8,162 nucleotides of DNA, taken from Phycisphaerae bacterium. Its GTDB lineage: Bacteria; Planctomycetota; Phycisphaerae; SM23-33. The DNA is taken from contig JASLZV010000065.1 of NCBI GenBank assembly GCA_030754715.1, forward strand, positions 1 through 8,162, read 5' to 3'. The position numbers and the translations under genes are program-made. Below, piece by piece: positions 6,801 through 8,162 of the stretch. How positions within the stretch are numbered: the first letter of the stretch is position 1; each line of letters opens with the position of its first letter. Below the pieces are notes generated by a model. That model saw only the letters and a program-made list of their open reading frames with translations, made no database searches and had not been told where the DNA came from.

Positions 6801-8162
6801 ACAGGAGCCTGGCCGCCGGAACCGACACGCTGGACGACTACCGCGTGATTATCCTGGGACAGGCCCACGTCCAGGACGGTCTTCAGGACCGGCTGCTCGC
6901 CTGGGTCAAGAACGGCGGGACGCTGATGATGGGCGGCGGGGCGGGGGCCTACAATAAGTTCGGCCGCTATTCCGGCAAGATCCTCAAAGAGACCCTTGGC
7001 CTGACCGAGGTGGAGTACGACCCCAAGAAGGCTGCGGAAATAGGCGTCATCCGCTCCGCGGGGCGGGAAATCGACCTGAAAAAACAGGCCAAGCACTTCT
7101 GGTATTCCAAGGGCAAGGCCCTAAAGGCGGGTGTCAAGGTGCTCGGAACCTACACCGATGGTTCGCCTGCACTGCTGAGCGCCTCCTACGGCAAGGGCAG
7201 GGTGTACACGTCCCTGTTTCCGTTTGGATGGAACGAGGAAGTGACCGCCGTTTTCATGGACTGGCTCAAGGAGGTGATCCCGCTGCCGGAGGCCACCTGT
7301 GACGAGCCGCTGGTCGAACCGGTCTTGCGGCAGGACAAGGAAGGCAATCGATACCTGTGCATCATCAACGTAAATTGGGACAAGGCCGTCCAGCCGCTGT
7401 TCGTTCTGGACGGCAAGTACACGAATCTGGTGGATCTGGGGCTTGGCAGCGGGATACCGGTGGCGACGAAGGTCCGGCAGGGGATGACGACGTTTACCCG
7501 GAATCTGGACCCCGGTGAGGGCACGATCCTCTGGTTGGGCAAGCGACAAGAGACATCCCAGCCGGATGGGAAGGCCAAGGCGGCCTGGGTGGGATACTTC
7601 GCCGTCGAAAAGAAGGTGGTGGGCTGCCGGAAAGAAGGAATGGCCCTTGAGGTGGAAATAAAGGTCCTGGCTGCGATGAAGGCGGACATAGAAAACAAGA
7701 AGTACGCCGAGGCGGCGCTGAAGGGCCAGACCATTCGCCGGAGCATCGAACAGAAATCAGCCAGGGCGGGCGCCGATGCCCTGCTGGTGTTGGCCAAAGG
7801 ATTGACAGGGAAGATCGACGCCAGCAGGCATGATGCCGTTTCCAAGGCCCGCCTCCACGCCCTTAGGAACATGGCCGAGTATGCCATAGGTGTTGACCGC
7901 AACAAGGCCGAGTTCTATCTGAATATGGTCAGGGGCCAGATCAACCTGCCGGAGTTGCCCGTCCGGACCGTCGAAATTGATTTCCAGTGCCCCAAAGCCA
8001 AGGGCCCCGTCAAGGTCGATGGCGATCTGAAGGAATGGGGCTCTGTCAAGGAATGGCAAACGATTTCTTCGTCGCAGGCATGGCACGGCAACCCGGACGA
8101 CGACAAGGATATCAGCGTGAAGTTCGCCACGATGTGGGATGACGCCCACCTATATATTGCGA
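3899..8162 (+). CDS. Giant multidomain GH42-like (clan GH-A) glycoside hydrolase lipoprotein, 3' end outside window
   Basis: This is a likely surface or periplasmic carbohydrate-active lipoprotein; 1421 codons run without a stop to the window edge. Residues 1-23 form a lipoprotein signal with lipobox VAAC (Cys23). Domains, with approximate limits: 28-202, a beta-sandwich-like module starting IDDFESDQLEGW; 224-372, a second such module (YADFSRQKTSG); 378-518, a helical linker; 534-915, a TIM-barrel-like catalytic region; 925-1130, a beta-galactosidase trimerisation (GATase-like) domain with DDYRVIILGQAHV and KNGGTLMMGGG; 1138-1216, a small C-terminal beta domain ending EGTILWLG; 1231-1351, a charged helical stretch; from 1368, a CBM9-like start with VDGDLKEW (1373-1380) and WDDAHLYIA at the cut end. 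Candidate catalytic residues are Glu676 (FLGEAYN, acid/base) and Glu832 (CREYN, nucleophile). Gly replaces the Asn that usually precedes the acid/base Glu, so GH42 membership is uncertain: it may be a divergent or unclassified GH-A family. The substrate cannot be told. The start is set by AGGGAG at 3886. Its divergent neighbour is also exported. Confidence 0.88.
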   Translation, partial: MLLTTRKPIATGMLVITVLVAACASGGDLIIDDFESDQLEGWSGVNLKWVDGGGKEHEKQLFKLSINKDPKYIKQGAQSLRFECWAAEEEGYLLVAKQFSDELRKRLGEPGIAQNDTFTMWVYCKSGTGLIDMRLFAPGGKMVAAGLPINFEGWRQVTVTPADWRLEGLGKETAREIWDKLYLFYPYCIGKFEVFIDDMRFVSSKSLAKQAAASARPSLPDRKDTIYADFSRQKTSGLELLESDPKSSTVTIKDRKRCILLDGQAGSWRQLYLSADDEFLPAEGGPVAVTIEYFDHGTNDIGMRIQAEGKNRLYYTAPGTTQQSILNTQKGLWRKDVYYFPKAYFINADGKRDIGLMLKGKVYLASVTVRKFSPQAQKVWEEFYNGQMDEMAEGYSNLVVAQAYAMDEVRQVARATELLGVKADNAALNTGLKQVDEMVLGLYKKYQDMYYKTRPAYCEGNFSQQDKDKAVADYLDAAAKIKGRIDQLRQAALAALAGLDKQARAKHPWLAKLAFEFRSFEPIKPGDPIPMDVFGKRYLIGVPGTTNVRPSAVRAFGGIFTNRGRSSGFLPSYCKAEGERDFSGLDENMEFEARQYGLRGTLYPVYAGWCWRWLPNWFRKKYGDAMLPQSHDGHLGKGGGNRFHPAFRKLWVDYATALGTHLKGNDNLFMAMFLGEAYNKVLRKPGDISATLEDGYSPMARKALRDHLQKEYKTIENLNKQWQTTYKDFGAIEPPVGVEKRRRLTPLIYEFEKLREDNWNELQNEAFEAYKKADPTHHVTSMGGSRSEFDPVTIDVSGCHSGGFGLSHHFPFSMIHYYSLNRLSGKPLICREYNIVADEGRMGIATTRSELRGISERGFWQTSAWGQSGALLFCVGAGEARDNILANDVGMSVIRWFAGNVPLMRDKWDRLSKVYTETKVPHFRVGYLRAEPEALSSNDGWARYGCVNFKEMHKAMFVQHYNLFFVDDRSLAAGTDTLDDYRVIILGQAHVQDGLQDRLLAWVKNGGTLMMGGGAGAYNKFGRYSGKILKETLGLTEVEYDPKKAAEIGVIRSAGREIDLKKQAKHFWYSKGKALKAGVKVLGTYTDGSPALLSASYGKGRVYTSLFPFGWNEEVTAVFMDWLKEVIPLPEATCDEPLVEPVLRQDKEGNRYLCIINVNWDKAVQPLFVLDGKYTNLVDLGLGSGIPVATKVRQGMTTFTRNLDPGEGTILWLGKRQETSQPDGKAKAAWVGYFAVEKKVVGCRKEGMALEVEIKVLAAMKADIENKKYAEAALKGQTIRRSIEQKSARAGADALLVLAKGLTGKIDASRHDAVSKARLHALRNMAEYAIGVDRNKAEFYLNMVRGQINLPELPVRTVEIDFQCPKAKGPVKVDGDLKEWGSVKEWQTISSSQAWHGNPDDDKDISVKFATMWDDAHLYIA

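Noticed and set aside
5900..7096. 398-codon open frame on the minus strand
   Set aside because: It lies wholly antisense to the hydrolase gene in the codon-aligned frame, is a typical by-product of GC-rich coding DNA, and shows no recognisable domain or ribosome binding site. The same applies to the minus-strand frames at 7121-7549, 7186-7905 and 7757-8149.

Overview
The window looks like chromosomal DNA from a GC-rich Gram-negative bacterium, most likely a member of the Planctomycetota (Phycisphaerae-type) or a similar polysaccharide-degrading lineage. This is an inference. It rests on a secreted protein with a PEP-CTERM sorting tail, a giant multidomain glycoside-hydrolase-like lipoprotein, and housekeeping genes of ordinary bacterial type. 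No rRNA or other taxonomic marker is present to confirm it.

Layout from left to right. (1) Positions 1-1302, plus strand: the 3' part of a mannose-6-phosphate isomerase gene, overlapped by one base (TGATG) by a complete RluB/RsuA-type pseudouridine synthase gene. (2) Positions 1303-1482: a convergent intergenic gap holding an intrinsic terminator for the minus-strand gene that follows. (3) Positions 1483-2874, minus strand: a 463-residue exported PEP-CTERM protein of no recognised family, starting at GTG behind a perfect GGAGGT ribosome binding site. (4) Positions 2875-3898: about 1 kb without a convincing gene, forming a divergent control region. It carries a near-consensus sigma70-type promoter pointing left (TTGACA-N17-TACAAT, 3236-3264), two tandem 101-bp repeats in the predicted leader of the PEP-CTERM gene, a second promoter-like site pointing right (TGGACA-N18-TATAAT, 3447-3476), and a long leader rich in inverted repeats. 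(5) Position 3899 to the window end, plus strand: one uninterrupted frame of at least 1421 codons. It encodes a lipoprotein with two N-terminal beta-sandwich-like modules, a GH42-like (clan GH-A) barrel, a beta-galactosidase trimerisation-like domain, a C-terminal beta domain, a helical linker and the start of a CBM9-like module, cut by the window edge.

How they fit together: the first two genes are housekeeping functions (fructose-6-phosphate/mannose-6-phosphate interconversion and rRNA modification), probably co-transcribed. The two divergent genes both encode exported, envelope-associated proteins and share one intergenic control region, so related roles at the cell surface in carbohydrate capture or degradation are plausible but not shown. 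The most unusual parts are the tandem 101-bp repeats in a predicted 355-nt leader and the very large hydrolase, whose putative acid/base motif (GEAYN) lacks the Asn that normally precedes the Glu in clan GH-A.
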